Of a stretch of 43,920 nt of DNA, positions 19,487 to 28,299 are shown piece after piece (the stretch's first letter is position 1; each line of letters opens with the position of its first letter). The stretch is from NCBI GenBank assembly GCA_937928045.1, contig CALFWO010000008.1:1-43920 (forward strand), given 5' to 3'. The DNA is from an uncultured Saprospiraceae bacterium (lineage in GTDB: Bacteria > Bacteroidota > Bacteroidia > Chitinophagales > Saprospiraceae). Below the pieces are notes generated by a model. That model saw only the letters and a program-made list of their open reading frames with translations, searched no databases and was not told the DNA's origin. The position numbers and the translations under genes were made by a program.

Positions 19487-19528
19487 AATTTCTTTCAATA
19501 AGAATCTCCTTGCTACTGTTTGGGGTAG
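19469..19528 (-). promoter_or_regulatory. Predicted antiterminator pairing, attenuator 2
   Basis: On the minus strand, CTACCCCAAAC (19528-19518, inside the last Tyr-Pro-Lys codons) can pair with TTTGAGTAG in the terminator 5' arm and loop: CTAC with GTAG and CAAA with TTTG. CAAGG (19512-19508), directly after the TAG stop, can pair with CCTTG (19482-19478). That gives about 13 pairs with one small internal loop and a bulge holding the stop codon. A ribosome reaching the stop would mask this strand and favour the terminator. The pairing was found by eye and no free energy was calculated. Confidence 0.55.
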
Positions 19529-19569
19529 TAAAAAAAATAAAAGCTAAAAAAAACATAACCTGCTTTCAT
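19513..19569 (-). CDS. Leader peptide 2 of the pheA operon (Phe/Tyr-rich)
   Basis: This 18-codon open frame translates to MKAGYVFFSFYFFYYPKQ followed by TAG. Nine of 18 residues are aromatic (5 Phe, 4 Tyr), clustered at residues 5-15. The start ATG (19569-19567) follows an A/T-rich stretch without a Shine-Dalgarno, normal for the phylum. It is directly followed by the attenuator 2 hairpin and pheA. This is the expected form of a regulatory leader peptide: ribosomes stall on Phe/Tyr codons when the cognate charged tRNA is scarce. Caveat: T-rich DNA codes for Phe by composition, so the case rests on the combination with the stop position, hairpins and operon function. Confidence 0.82.
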   Translation of the reverse strand: MKAGYVFFSFYFFYYPKQ

Positions 19570-19597
19570 GATATTCGATACTTATTTGGTTAATATT

Positions 19598-19629
19598 AAA
19601 AAGGAGCTCCCAAATGAGAGCTCCTTTTT
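19598..19629 (-). terminator. Attenuator 1 terminator hairpin of the aromatic operon
   Basis: On the minus strand, AAAAAGGAGCTC (19629-19618), loop TCATTTGG (19617-19610) and GAGCTCCTTTTT (19609-19598) form a perfect 12-bp stem ending in five U. It lies 33 bases after leader peptide 1 stops and 28 bases before leader peptide 2 starts. The reverse direction also gives a U tract. Confidence 0.88.
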
Positions 19630-19669
19630 AATAATTCAATAATGAATACCGTTAGTTTGCTCTATTTGG
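19610..19669 (-). promoter_or_regulatory. Predicted antiterminator pairing, attenuator 1
   Basis: On the minus strand, CCAAATAGAGC (19669-19659), which contains the TAG stop of leader 1, is complementary to GCTCT-C-ATTTGG (19621-19610) in the 5' arm and loop of the terminator. This makes 11 base pairs with a single bulged C. The two structures are mutually exclusive. A ribosome stalled on the Phe/Tyr codons leaves this strand free (read-through), while one at the stop codon covers it (termination). Found by eye. Confidence 0.65.
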
Positions 19670-19721
19670 TCTGGCCAATAAAGTAAAAATAACAGAAACT
19701 AAAACTGAATGATTTTTGCAT
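19662..19721 (-). CDS. Leader peptide 1 of the pheA operon (Phe/Tyr-rich)
   Basis: This 19-codon open frame reads MQKSFSFSFCYFYFIGQTK followed by TAG. It has five Phe (TTC and TTT) and two Tyr (TAT, TAC) codons within residues 5-14. The Ser and Cys codons between them argue against a simple poly-T artefact. The start lies about 14 bases after the predicted transcription start of the TTG-N20-TACGTTTG promoter, so it is the first thing translated in the operon transcript. It is followed by the attenuator 1 hairpin. Its role is inferred from layout; no homologue was searched. Confidence 0.82.
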   Translation of the reverse strand: MQKSFSFSFCYFYFIGQTK

Positions 19722-19741
19722 AATTCTTAATGCTTATATAA

Positions 19742-19772
19742 CAAACGTAGAAATAAATATTGATGTTGTCAA
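19742..19772 (-). promoter_or_regulatory. Bacteroidota-type promoter of the pheA operon
   Basis: On the minus strand, TTGAC (19772-19768) is followed, 20 bases after its TTG, by TACGTTTG (19749-19742). This is an exact match to the phylum's -7 consensus TAnnTTTG with a normal spacing to the -33 element. The predicted start is near 19735, upstream of leader peptide 1. It is the only full match I see between the helical-protein gene and pheA. Confidence 0.6.
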
Positions 19773-19819
19773 GTTAAAAATTAAAAAACATAATTTTTTT
19801 ATTCCTATATCTACAATGT

Positions 19820-21367
19820 CTACCTTCGTTTACGTAAGTATTTTTCTCGAACGATTTCCTGAACAGGTCGTTTTTCTATTTTGGAGTCTAACCAAGACAA
19901 TATGTCCAAATAAAGAAATGACCGCTTTTCAAAAGGATCTTTGGCTAACGGAATAAGACGAGATCTCAGTTCTATCAAAGCTTCTTCGATGTCAGTTTCT
20001 CTGCGGTTTAACGTTTGTCGGAGGAAAGTTAGAATTTCTTGTTGCACTTGGCTTAGATCCTCCATTTTTGCTAAGAATCGATAGACAGATTTAACCAAGT
20101 ATTCTAATAGGGTGAAGTTTCCAAGTTCATAATGGGCGATTAAATGGAGGAATCTGGCAAAGCACTGTATGTCTTCTCTTAAAGATCCGGCTTTTAATTG
20201 TATGATGTAATTGAGATAATCCAACGAACGCTCATTGTCTCCTGAGCCAAAGTATAAACAAGCGAGCTTGTAATAGAACACCAGGAGTCTATGTTGATCT
20301 AAATGCAGTTTAAATTCAGAAAGTTTGCTTTCAATTTCAGGTACAAGTAATACACCTTCTGAAAAAGTTCCTTCTGTAAAATGTAAATTTATTTTTGCTG
20401 CATAGAAGTATTGAAATGCCAGTAATTGACTGTTGGTGTCAAGTGACTTCTTATTTTTCTCTTGGAATTCTTCCAGTTCTTCCAAGGTTTCCAATAACTT
20501 CGATCGATATCCTGTCATGAAAGCTGCGGAAAGTAGGGTATTCATTCCTCTGAGAAATAAATCGGGGTCTACCATTTTCATGCTAGGTTGAGACTTAAAA
20601 AGTTCCACCCATTTAGAAGCATAGCGAAAGCATTGCGAAAAATTTTGAATAATGTAATTGTACCAAACATATGATTGGTACAAATTAATTTTTTCAAAGA
20701 AGGTTAGCGTCGAGGGATCAACTGGTGGTAAGTTCGAATTAAAAAAGTCTTTCACCTTCAAAAAATCCTGCTCATGACGAATGTGACCAACTTTGATATA
20801 CAATCCATAAAGCCTCAACGATAGATTAGAAAGTTTTGAGGTCGAATTTAGAATTTGGTTTCTCCTTTCTGATGCAATGGTCAGTTGATCAGCTCTGTTT
20901 TCTATACTCCTAGTAATGTGACGAGATTCAATCAATTTCTCGAATTCAATTATTTCTAGCTCTAATAAATCTTGATGATTAGAACGTGCATTTGTTTTCG
21001 CTTTATCTAATACTTTCAAACTTTGTAGGTATAAACCCTTGGAATATAAAATTCTTGCAAAGTCTATTTGTTCCCGAAGTGCCATATCAACAAATTTCGG
21101 GGTATTCACCAATCTCAAACTTGTTAATATTTGACGATATAAATGTCGCTTGAGATTTGAAATTTGAAGCCGTTTTAGCCCTTTTATTTTTTTAAGTAAA
21201 ATTGTCTCATCATAAATTTTCTCTTTATCCAATACATCAAATAGCTGCATAAAAAGTCCATTATCACCACCGCTAAGACGATTGACATATAATCTGAAGT
21301 GGCGCTTTTCAGACTTACTAAGACTCTTAATGAGTCTGAAAAGAGGATCAACTATTTTATTGGACAT
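19820..21367 (-). CDS. Conserved helical (TPR-like) hypothetical protein
   Basis: 515 residues with no signal peptide and almost entirely helical. The N-terminus is basic (DPLFRLIKSLSKSEKRHFRLYVNRL, KKIKGLKRLQISNLKRHLYRQIL) and the remainder looks like degenerate TPR pairs (LYQSYVWYNYIIQNFSQCFRYASKWVELF; FYYKLACLYFGSGDNERSLDYLNYIIQL). The end is strongly basic (REKYLRKRR). I recall similar uncharacterised proteins of about 500 residues in many Bacteroidota but know no function. The basic N-terminus could bind nucleic acid. It diverges from leuC across 182 bp and lies upstream of, but is probably not cotranscribed with, the pheA operon, which has its own promoter. No strong terminator follows it directly. 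Confidence 0.7.
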   Translation of the reverse strand: MSNKIVDPLFRLIKSLSKSEKRHFRLYVNRLSGGDNGLFMQLFDVLDKEKIYDETILLKKIKGLKRLQISNLKRHLYRQILTSLRLVNTPKFVDMALREQIDFARILYSKGLYLQSLKVLDKAKTNARSNHQDLLELEIIEFEKLIESRHITRSIENRADQLTIASERRNQILNSTSKLSNLSLRLYGLYIKVGHIRHEQDFLKVKDFFNSNLPPVDPSTLTFFEKINLYQSYVWYNYIIQNFSQCFRYASKWVELFKSQPSMKMVDPDLFLRGMNTLLSAAFMTGYRSKLLETLEELEEFQEKNKKSLDTNSQLLAFQYFYAAKINLHFTEGTFSEGVLLVPEIESKLSEFKLHLDQHRLLVFYYKLACLYFGSGDNERSLDYLNYIIQLKAGSLREDIQCFARFLHLIAHYELGNFTLLEYLVKSVYRFLAKMEDLSQVQQEILTFLRQTLNRRETDIEEALIELRSRLIPLAKDPFEKRSFLYLDILSWLDSKIEKRPVQEIVREKYLRKRR

Positions 21368-21549
21368 TGTAGTTTTTGATCTCTTAAAGTATTGATAAAC
21401 AGTCCTTAAGTGTTTTTTTAAAGTCTTTAGATGCCGTAGGCATTTTCAAAGCTGGCTTTACTCAAGAAAACACAAAGACTACTTTTAGCATTAACACAAA
21501 AGTATTCGCAAAATGTGGATATCCAAATTGATTGGAATAAAACTAGATA

Positions 21550-22962
21550 ATGAACAACAAGGGGAAAACATTATTTGAGAAAATTTGGGATGAACATGTT
21601 GTCGAAAACAGAGCTGGATTTCCAGACGTTTTTTACATCGATCGTCATTTCATCCATGAGGTGACTTCTCCTCAAGCTTTTGAAGGCTTGAGAAAAGCTG
21701 GAAAGCCAGTAGCACGTCCAAAACAAACAATTGCTACTGCTGATCACAATGTTCCTACCCTTAATCAACATCTTCCAATCAAAGAAATGTTGTCCAAAAT
21801 TCAGGTTGAAACATTAACCCAAAATTGTAAAGAATTTGGAATAGAACTTTTTGGACTTGGACATCAACATCAAGGTATTGTTCATGTAATTGGTCCAGAA
21901 CTTGGCATTACCCAACCTGGTATGACGATTGTATGTGGCGATTCTCATACATCCACCCATGGTGCTTTTGGAAGCATTGCATTTGGTATCGGGACTTCCG
22001 AAGTAGAACAGGTTTTGGCAACTCAATGTCTCCTTCAGAATCGACCCAAAACAATGAAAATTGAAATCAATGGTGAATTGGGCAAAGGGGTTTTGAGCAA
22101 GGATATTATTCTCTACATTATTTCAAAAATATCTACGGCTGGGGCTACAGGCTATTTTGTAGAATACACCGGCTCAGCTATTCGGGCGCTTTCTATGGAG
22201 GCAAGAATGACCATTTGCAATATGAGTATTGAGATGGGCGCAAGAGGTGGAATGATTGCTCCTGATGAAGTCACTTTTTCTTATTTGAAAGGAAAAGTAC
22301 ATGCTCCAAAAGGAGAAGAATGGAATTCGAAAATGGAATATTGGAAAACCCTTTATTCTGACGAAGATGCTCAATTTGATGTGGAGATAAGTTACCGTGC
22401 AGAAGACATTCAACCAATGATTACTTATGGTACTAATCCAGGCATGGGAATAGGAATTAGCGATGTGATACCTCAAGATAATGGCAATGGAGATATCAGT
22501 TCAGCAATGAACTATATGAATTTAAATGCTGGTCAAGAATTACTAGGACAAAAAATTGATTATGTTTTTATTGGTTCTTGTACCAATTCTAGAATTGAAG
22601 ATTTAAGATTGGTGGCTGATTTTGTTAAAGGAAAAAGGAAGGCGGAAGGCGTCAATGTATGGATTGTTCCTGGTTCAAAATTAGTGGAGAAACAGGCCAT
22701 TGAAGAAGGGTTGGACAAAATATTTATTGAAGCGGGCTTTGAATTGAGGCAGCCTGGTTGTTCTGCTTGTTTAGCGATGAATGAAGATAAAGTTCCTGCT
22801 GGAAAATATTGCGTTTCCACGTCAAATAGAAATTTTGAGGGAAGGCAGGGGCCTGGTTCTAGGACATTTTTAGCAAGTCCTTTAACAGCAGCAGCGGCAG
22901 CAGTAACAGGAGTTATTTCTGATGTGAGAACTTTAATTAAAGATGAGAGCTATGCCATTTGA
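21550..22962 (+). CDS. leuC: 3-isopropylmalate dehydratase large subunit
   Basis: 470 residues of the aconitase family. With LeuD it isomerises 2- to 3-isopropylmalate in leucine synthesis. Motifs: [64 protein letters not shown], and the 4Fe-4S ligands in [13 protein letters not shown] and [11 protein letters not shown]. It also has [31 protein letters not shown]. Length is normal. It is first of the leuCDBA operon, and its end overlaps the leuD start by 20 bases. I looked for a leucine-rich leader or terminator in the 182 bp upstream and found none. Confidence 0.97.
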   Translation: MNNKGKTLFEKIWDEHVVENRAGFPDVFYIDRHFIHEVTSPQAFEGLRKAGKPVARPKQTIATADHNVPTLNQHLPIKEMLSKIQVETLTQNCKEFGIELFGLGHQHQGIVHVIGPELGITQPGMTIVCGDSHTSTHGAFGSIAFGIGTSEVEQVLATQCLLQNRPKTMKIEINGELGKGVLSKDIILYIISKISTAGATGYFVEYTGSAIRALSMEARMTICNMSIEMGARGGMIAPDEVTFSYLKGKVHAPKGEEWNSKMEYWKTLYSDEDAQFDVEISYRAEDIQPMITYGTNPGMGIGISDVIPQDNGNGDISSAMNYMNLNAGQELLGQKIDYVFIGSCTNSRIEDLRLVADFVKGKRKAEGVNVWIVPGSKLVEKQAIEEGLDKIFIEAGFELRQPGCSACLAMNEDKVPAGKYCVSTSNRNFEGRQGPGSRTFLASPLTAAAAAVTGVISDVRTLIKDESYAI

Positions 22963-23536
22963 AAAATTTAATGATACTGCAGTGCCTTTGATGGCATCTA
23001 ATATTGATACCGATCAGATAATTCCTGCGCGCTTTTTGAAGGCGACAACGAGAGATGGGTTTGGAAAAAATTTGTTTCGTGATTGGCGATATGATAACCA
23101 AGGAAATCCAAAGGAAGATTTTGTGTTGAATCAAAATAACTACCGCGGAACAATATTAGTTGTTGGAGAAAATTTTGGATGTGGATCATCTAGAGAACAT
23201 GCGGCATGGGCATTAGTGGATTATGGGTTCAAAGTGGTTATAAGCACTTTTTTCGCAGATATTTTTAAAAATAATGCGTTGAATAATGGCTTATTGCCCA
23301 TCGTAACTTCTAAGTCTAATATTGAAGAATTGGTAAGTGAAATGGATGTTGATAAAGATACTTCGATTGAAATAAACTTAGAAGAACAAACTTGGTCATT
23401 TGTAGATCGAACGATCGAATTTGAAATTAATGAATTTAAGAAAATGTGCCTTCTGAAAGGTTATAGCAATATGGATTATTTGGCTTCTAAAAATGAAGCA
23501 ATTAACAACTTTGAAAACGAACATATTTACGCTTAA
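22943..23536 (+). CDS. leuD: 3-isopropylmalate dehydratase small subunit
   Basis: 197 residues. The small subunit supplies the swivelling domain of isopropylmalate isomerase. Motifs: [30 protein letters not shown] and [46 protein letters not shown]. The start may be ATG 22943 or ATG 22952 (MPFEKFNDT), both inside the end of leuC, indicating translational coupling. leuB begins 2 bases after its stop. Confidence 0.96.
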   Translation: MRAMPFEKFNDTAVPLMASNIDTDQIIPARFLKATTRDGFGKNLFRDWRYDNQGNPKEDFVLNQNNYRGTILVVGENFGCGSSREHAAWALVDYGFKVVISTFFADIFKNNALNNGLLPIVTSKSNIEELVSEMDVDKDTSIEINLEEQTWSFVDRTIEFEINEFKKMCLLKGYSNMDYLASKNEAINNFENEHIYA

Positions 23537-23538
23537 AA

Positions 23539-24651
23539 ATGAGTGATCCACAAATAAGAAGAATAGCGGTATTGTCTGGTGATGGAATAGGTCCTGAAGT
23601 TACTTTCTGGGGAATAAAAGCCCTGAAGATGGTTGCAAAGGGGTTTAATCATCAATTTATATTTGAAAAAGGTTTGATTGGACATGCTGCAATCGAAGAA
23701 ACCGGAAAACCTTTACCTGAAGAAACTATCAGCATTTGTAAGGGCGCTCATGCAATTTTGTTAGGCGCAGTTGGACATCCTAAATACGATAATGACCCTA
23801 GTGCTAAAGTACGTCCAGAACAAGGATTGCTGAAAATCAGAAAGGAGCTTGGACTATATGCCAATTTAAGACCGATAAAAATATTCGAATCATTGCTGGG
23901 GGCATCTTCCCTAAAAGAAGAAATTTTAAAGGGTACTGATATTCTTTTTTATAGAGAATTGACAGGAGGAATATATTTTGGGAAGAGAGAAAAATCTCTA
24001 GATGGTAAGACTGCTTATGATACCATGTCTTATTCTGAAATGGAGGTTGAGCGAATAACGAGAATGGCATTTGAGGCTGCGCAAAAAAGAAACGGAATTG
24101 TACATTCAGTGGATAAGGCCAACGTTTTAGATTCTTCAAGATTGTGGCGAGCTACAGTGAATAAAATTGCAAATGAATATCCTGATGTCCAGTTGAATCA
24201 CATGTTTGTTGATAATATGGCCATGCAATTAATCAGAGACCCTAAGCAGTTTGATGTTGTGATAACGGGTAATATGTTTGGAGATATTTTAACAGATGAG
24301 GCCTCACAAATTAGTGGTTCTTTAGGGTTGCTGCCATCTGCATCCTTAGGAAAGCATGTAGGATTGTTTGAGCCAGTTCATGGTTCTGCTCCTGATATTG
24401 CTGGAAAAAATAAAGCGAATCCAATGGCAACGATTTTATCTGCAGCAATGCTTCTAAGACATGCATTCGATATGGAGGAGGAAGCTGCTATAGTTGAAAC
24501 GGCGATTTCGGATGTCTTGAATAAGGGATATCGCACAACGGATTTAGCAAATGAAAATACCGATCAAGAAATGATTTTAGGAACCGATCAGATCGGAAAT
24601 CAGATTATGGAAGTTTTAGAATCCAAATTATTTCAGTCTGTAGTTATTTAA
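23539..24651 (+). CDS. leuB: 3-isopropylmalate dehydrogenase
   Basis: 370 residues of the isocitrate/isopropylmalate dehydrogenase family, which oxidatively decarboxylates 3-isopropylmalate with NAD. Visible motifs are [13 protein letters not shown] at the start, [25 protein letters not shown] (substrate arginines), [60 protein letters not shown] and [20 protein letters not shown]. The NAD-selecting region is intact. Third gene of leuCDBA. Confidence 0.97.
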   Translation: MSDPQIRRIAVLSGDGIGPEVTFWGIKALKMVAKGFNHQFIFEKGLIGHAAIEETGKPLPEETISICKGAHAILLGAVGHPKYDNDPSAKVRPEQGLLKIRKELGLYANLRPIKIFESLLGASSLKEEILKGTDILFYRELTGGIYFGKREKSLDGKTAYDTMSYSEMEVERITRMAFEAAQKRNGIVHSVDKANVLDSSRLWRATVNKIANEYPDVQLNHMFVDNMAMQLIRDPKQFDVVITGNMFGDILTDEASQISGSLGLLPSASLGKHVGLFEPVHGSAPDIAGKNKANPMATILSAAMLLRHAFDMEEEAAIVETAISDVLNKGYRTTDLANENTDQEMILGTDQIGNQIMEVLESKLFQSVVI

Positions 24652-24679
24652 TTGTTTAGAAATAGAAAAGTCAATTATT

Positions 24680-26224
24680 ATGAGTGACAAAGTATTTGTT
24701 TTTGATACCACATTGAGGGACGGCGAGCAGGTGCCGGGATGTCAGTTAAATACTAACGAAAAAATTCAAATAGCTAAAAATTTGGAACTCTTAGGAGTCG
24801 ATATTATTGAGGCTGGGTTTCCGATTTCTAGTCCTGGAGATTTCAATTCTGTGGTTGCTATTTCTAAAGCAGTAAGTGAGCCTGTTATTTGCGCATTAAC
24901 TAGAGCGGTAGAAAAAGATATTGATGCAGCGGCGGAATCTTTAATGTATGCCAAACGTGGTCGAATTCATACAGGTATAGGAGCATCAGAATTTCATATT
25001 CGGCATAAATTCAATTCAACTCCGGAAAAAATAATTGAGCGGGCAGTAGCTGCAACCAAGTATGCCAAAAAATTTGTAGAAGATGTAGAATTTTATGCTG
25101 AGGATGCTGGAAGAGCGGACAATGTTTTTTTGGCAAGAATGATTGAAGCAGTTATTAAAGCTGGAGCTACTACTGTAAATATACCAGATACTACTGGCTA
25201 TTGTTTGCCTGAAATGTATGGTCAAAAGATTAAGTTTTTGAAAGAAAATGTAAGTAATATTGATCAAGCCATCATTTCTTGTCATTGTCATAATGATTTG
25301 GGAATGGCAACAGCAAATACTTTGTCTGGTGTAATTAATGGAGCACGTCAAATTGAAGTTACCATTAACGGAATCGGAGAGCGAGCAGGAAATACCTCTT
25401 TAGAAGAAATGGCAATGATTTTTCAAACGCACAAAGACTTGCCATTTCACACAGATATTAAGAGTAAGAAAATATATATGAACTCATTGCTCATTTCAAA
25501 AATGATGCGCATGCCAGTTCAAGCAAATAAGGCAATTGTAGGTCGCAATGCTTTTGCACATTCATCGGGAATTCATCAAGATGGAGTGTTGAAGCATAGA
25601 GAAAGTTACGAGATCATGGCGCCGAATGATGTTGGATTGCCAGACAATGCGATTATTTTGACTGCGCGATCAGGAAAAGCTGCTTTGAATTTTCATTTGA
25701 AAAGATTGGGTTATGAATTATCCACTGAACGCTTATTAAGTGCTTACAAAAGCTTCTTAGAAATGGCGGATAGGAAAAAGGATATTTGTGATGATGACCT
25801 AATTGAGCTTATGGAAGGAAAGCAACCAGAACGCCAATTTGAAATTAGTCATGTTCAAGTTGTTTGTGGAGACCCTATTCAAGCTGTCGCTACGGTTGAA
25901 TTGAAAATTGGTCAAAATGAATTTCGAGAAAGTGCTACAGGGAATGGTCCTGTTAATGCCGCCATTCGAGCGATCGATAGAATTATTGGTGAGCAAATAG
26001 AATTGGGTGAATTACTAATTCAATCCATGGATGGAGGTAGCAAGGATAAAGGGAAAGTACATGTCGCAGTAAAGCATAAGGAGCAAATGTATCATGGCTT
26101 TGGATTAGACAACGACATTGTAATGGCATCTGTACGTGCTTACATTAATGCAATTAATAAAATAAAAGGGCTGAAGTCTCGACGAGAAAAAAGGATGAAA
26201 GCAGCAGCAGCGATGTCTGTTTAA
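24680..26224 (+). CDS. leuA: 2-isopropylmalate synthase
   Basis: 514 residues. It condenses 2-oxoisovalerate with acetyl-CoA, the committed leucine step. The TIM barrel has [17 protein letters not shown] (metal-binding Asp), [12 protein letters not shown] and [50 protein letters not shown] begins the linker subdomain, and a C-terminal LeuA allosteric domain covers about 385-505, normally the leucine feedback site. Last gene of leuCDBA, 28 bases after leuB. Its stop directly abuts the stop of the convergent transporter gene. Confidence 0.96.
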   Translation: MSDKVFVFDTTLRDGEQVPGCQLNTNEKIQIAKNLELLGVDIIEAGFPISSPGDFNSVVAISKAVSEPVICALTRAVEKDIDAAAESLMYAKRGRIHTGIGASEFHIRHKFNSTPEKIIERAVAATKYAKKFVEDVEFYAEDAGRADNVFLARMIEAVIKAGATTVNIPDTTGYCLPEMYGQKIKFLKENVSNIDQAIISCHCHNDLGMATANTLSGVINGARQIEVTINGIGERAGNTSLEEMAMIFQTHKDLPFHTDIKSKKIYMNSLLISKMMRMPVQANKAIVGRNAFAHSSGIHQDGVLKHRESYEIMAPNDVGLPDNAIILTARSGKAALNFHLKRLGYELSTERLLSAYKSFLEMADRKKDICDDDLIELMEGKQPERQFEISHVQVVCGDPIQAVATVELKIGQNEFRESATGNGPVNAAIRAIDRIIGEQIELGELLIQSMDGGSKDKGKVHVAVKHKEQMYHGFGLDNDIVMASVRAYINAINKIKGLKSRREKRMKAAAAMSV

Positions 26225-27856
26225 TTATTGCAAAAAAGTAAAAATTATCTGGACATAAACGATTTTTATAATCAGCGCAATTGGAAACATTATGGTGTAG
26301 CCATGACTTGGTAAATCATTACCAGATTTGTCTATTGCAAATTGCAATATTGCTGGCTGGTTGCTAACCATTCCCATTAAGAAACTGAATGGAATTTTTA
26401 TCCATTTGTATCCGATAAATAAAGTGATGAATGCGGTAACACAGCTAATTAAAGTTCCTCCAATAAATATAAGTCCAGCGCCACCATCTCCGATAGTTGA
26501 GAAGAATGTAGATCCTGATTGTAAGCCTATGGTTGCTAGAAGTAAAGTCAGACTAAATTGTCTCAATGTTAGATTTGCAGAATAGGGTAGGGTCCAGACA
26601 ATAGGTCCAGTTCTTCGCAGTGATCCTAAGATTAATCCAATAATTAATGGTCCACCAGCGAATCCTAATTTGAATGAAACTGATGGACTGAATGTAAAAG
26701 TGATCATACCTAGAAGTAATCCCAATGCCATCCCAACACCAAAAGAAAATAAATTAATATGACTGATGGCATCGTAAGAGTCTCCAAACAATTTTCTTAA
26801 TCCTTTAATATCTTCCTTTCTGGCAACAAAGCGAATCCTATCTCCTAATTCCAACACCGTATGTGCATCTGCGATTACATCTGTATCTCCTCGACGAACC
26901 CTAGTGATGATTGCACTAAATTGTTCTCTTAAGTTGAGTGAAGCAATTGTTTTTCCTGCTATACGAGCATTGGAAACAAATATTCGTGAGTTTTGATAAA
27001 CAGAACTGTCTTCTGATAATTTATTTGGTACAGCATTACCAAGAGCATTTGATACCATCTGGACGTCTTCTTCTGAGCCAGCCAACGTTAGAATGTCTCC
27101 ATTTTCTAATAAGGTGTCCCAGTCGGGCAAGAAGACCCTTTCGTTTTTACTTAAACGTCCAAATACAACTTTCCAATCATTAGATTTTAACAGATCGCGG
27201 ATGGTTATTCCTTTATCATCTAATTTGCTTAATTGTAAGGAAATAGAGTTGACCTCTTGACCTGACGGATATTCCCTTGAAAGATCTTTAGCCTCTTGCT
27301 TAAAATCAATTTTTAATAAATTTCGCATGAGTGCGATTGCTATCATAACGCCTATTACTCCCATGGGATAGGAAAGCGAGTAACCAATTACTGCTTCCTG
27401 TTGCATGATGTCAACTAATCCGCTTGCTGATTTTTTCTGAATAGAATCTAGCAATCCTGCAAGTGCTGGTGTATTAGTGGTACTACCTGCAAAAAGACCA
27501 GCAGATAAAGCCGAAGAGAAACCAAAGAGGTAATGTACTAAGGCTGTAATTCCCCCGGAGAAAGTTAGCATTCCTACGATGAATAATAAGTCTCGAACTC
27601 CATTGCGTTTGATGTTTTTGAAAAATGCGCGACCATTACTAAGTCCAATAGTGTAAACGAATATTGTCAGGCCAAGCAAGAAAACAATGTTAGGAATCTC
27701 TATTTCAGGAAATAGTCCGCCAAAGATAAGTCCGACGAAAAGCACGGCCGCTACTCCAAGATTGGTGCCCTTGACAGTAACGTTGCCAACAACATAACCT
27801 AATGCCGCAACTAAAAACAGGACTAGTAAAGGATTAGAGGAAAATAACTCGTTCAT
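26225..27856 (-). CDS. AspT/YidE-family putative transporter with two RCK_C (TrkA-C) domains
   Basis: 543 residues with the symmetric layout of the aspartate:alanine exchanger family. There are five or so hydrophobic segments at residues about 5-180 (LLVLFLVAALGYVVGNVTVKGTNLGVAAVLFVGLIFGGLFPE; LFAGSTTNTPALAGLLD). Two soluble TrkA-C/RCK_C domains follow (about 190-370; ILTLAGSEEDVQMV, LELGDRIRFVARKEDIKGLRKLFGD), then a second membrane half (about 375-543) with GFAGGPLIIGLILGSL and MGMVSNQPAILQFA. Substrate is unknown; adjacency to the leu operon does not prove an amino acid substrate because the genes are convergent. Confidence 0.9.
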   Translation of the reverse strand: MNELFSSNPLLVLFLVAALGYVVGNVTVKGTNLGVAAVLFVGLIFGGLFPEIEIPNIVFLLGLTIFVYTIGLSNGRAFFKNIKRNGVRDLLFIVGMLTFSGGITALVHYLFGFSSALSAGLFAGSTTNTPALAGLLDSIQKKSASGLVDIMQQEAVIGYSLSYPMGVIGVMIAIALMRNLLKIDFKQEAKDLSREYPSGQEVNSISLQLSKLDDKGITIRDLLKSNDWKVVFGRLSKNERVFLPDWDTLLENGDILTLAGSEEDVQMVSNALGNAVPNKLSEDSSVYQNSRIFVSNARIAGKTIASLNLREQFSAIITRVRRGDTDVIADAHTVLELGDRIRFVARKEDIKGLRKLFGDSYDAISHINLFSFGVGMALGLLLGMITFTFSPSVSFKLGFAGGPLIIGLILGSLRRTGPIVWTLPYSANLTLRQFSLTLLLATIGLQSGSTFFSTIGDGGAGLIFIGGTLISCVTAFITLFIGYKWIKIPFSFLMGMVSNQPAILQFAIDKSGNDLPSHGYTIMFPIALIIKIVYVQIIFTFLQ

Positions 27857-28299
27857 AGTTTTTGTTAAAGTTATTGAACAGAATGCCCTTTTTCCTGTTG
27901 CATTATTAGGAGGAGATTCTCTATTGCAAATATGAGTTTAATCATTAAGAATTATTTTAAATGATATTAAAAATTCAAACTTTTTTCTCATATTGCAGTG
28001 CTTCTCAAAGTTATTCCAATATTCAACCTTAATAAAAATTAACCCTAGGTATTCGCCTAGAGTCAAATGATTGTATACACAAGTGGAATTGAATAAAGAA
28101 ATTTGTGTAAAAATTTGGGTTTTTAAGGCGTGTTTTTGGGGGTCGTAATTTATTGCGATCCCTAATTTTTCCTCAAATTTTTATTCGCAGTTACGTAACT
28201 ATATTGTGGTAAATCTGAATGTTAGGTTTTTATAATTACAAACTTAACAAGGTATATTTGGCTCAAATGGAAAATTCATAACTTATTAATTTAGCTAAA
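27857..28299. other. 443-bp gene-free region between transporter and regulator genes
   Basis: No credible reading frame. It holds the upstream region of the minus-strand transporter gene, a small hairpin CTAGG-TATTCG-CCTAG at 28045-28060, and the element at 28105-28170. Composition is very A/T-rich elsewhere. Confidence 0.7.
28105..28170 (+). repeat. Intergenic element copy A with terminator-like hairpin
   Basis: Contains GGGTTTTTAAGGCGTGTTTT followed by a 7-bp hairpin, GGGGTCG (28139-28145) with CGATCCC (28156-28162), and then TAATTTTT. A related sequence in the same orientation is at 31355-31410. It could be the 3' end of a small RNA, or a degenerate copy of a Bacteroidota intergenic repeat family. 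Confidence 0.5.

Noticed and set aside
21368-21549. Leucine leader peptide, T-box or attenuator before leuC
   Set aside because: Read on the plus strand: no Leu-rich short frame and no terminator hairpin. The only dyad is the tiny ATGCC-GTA-GGCAT.
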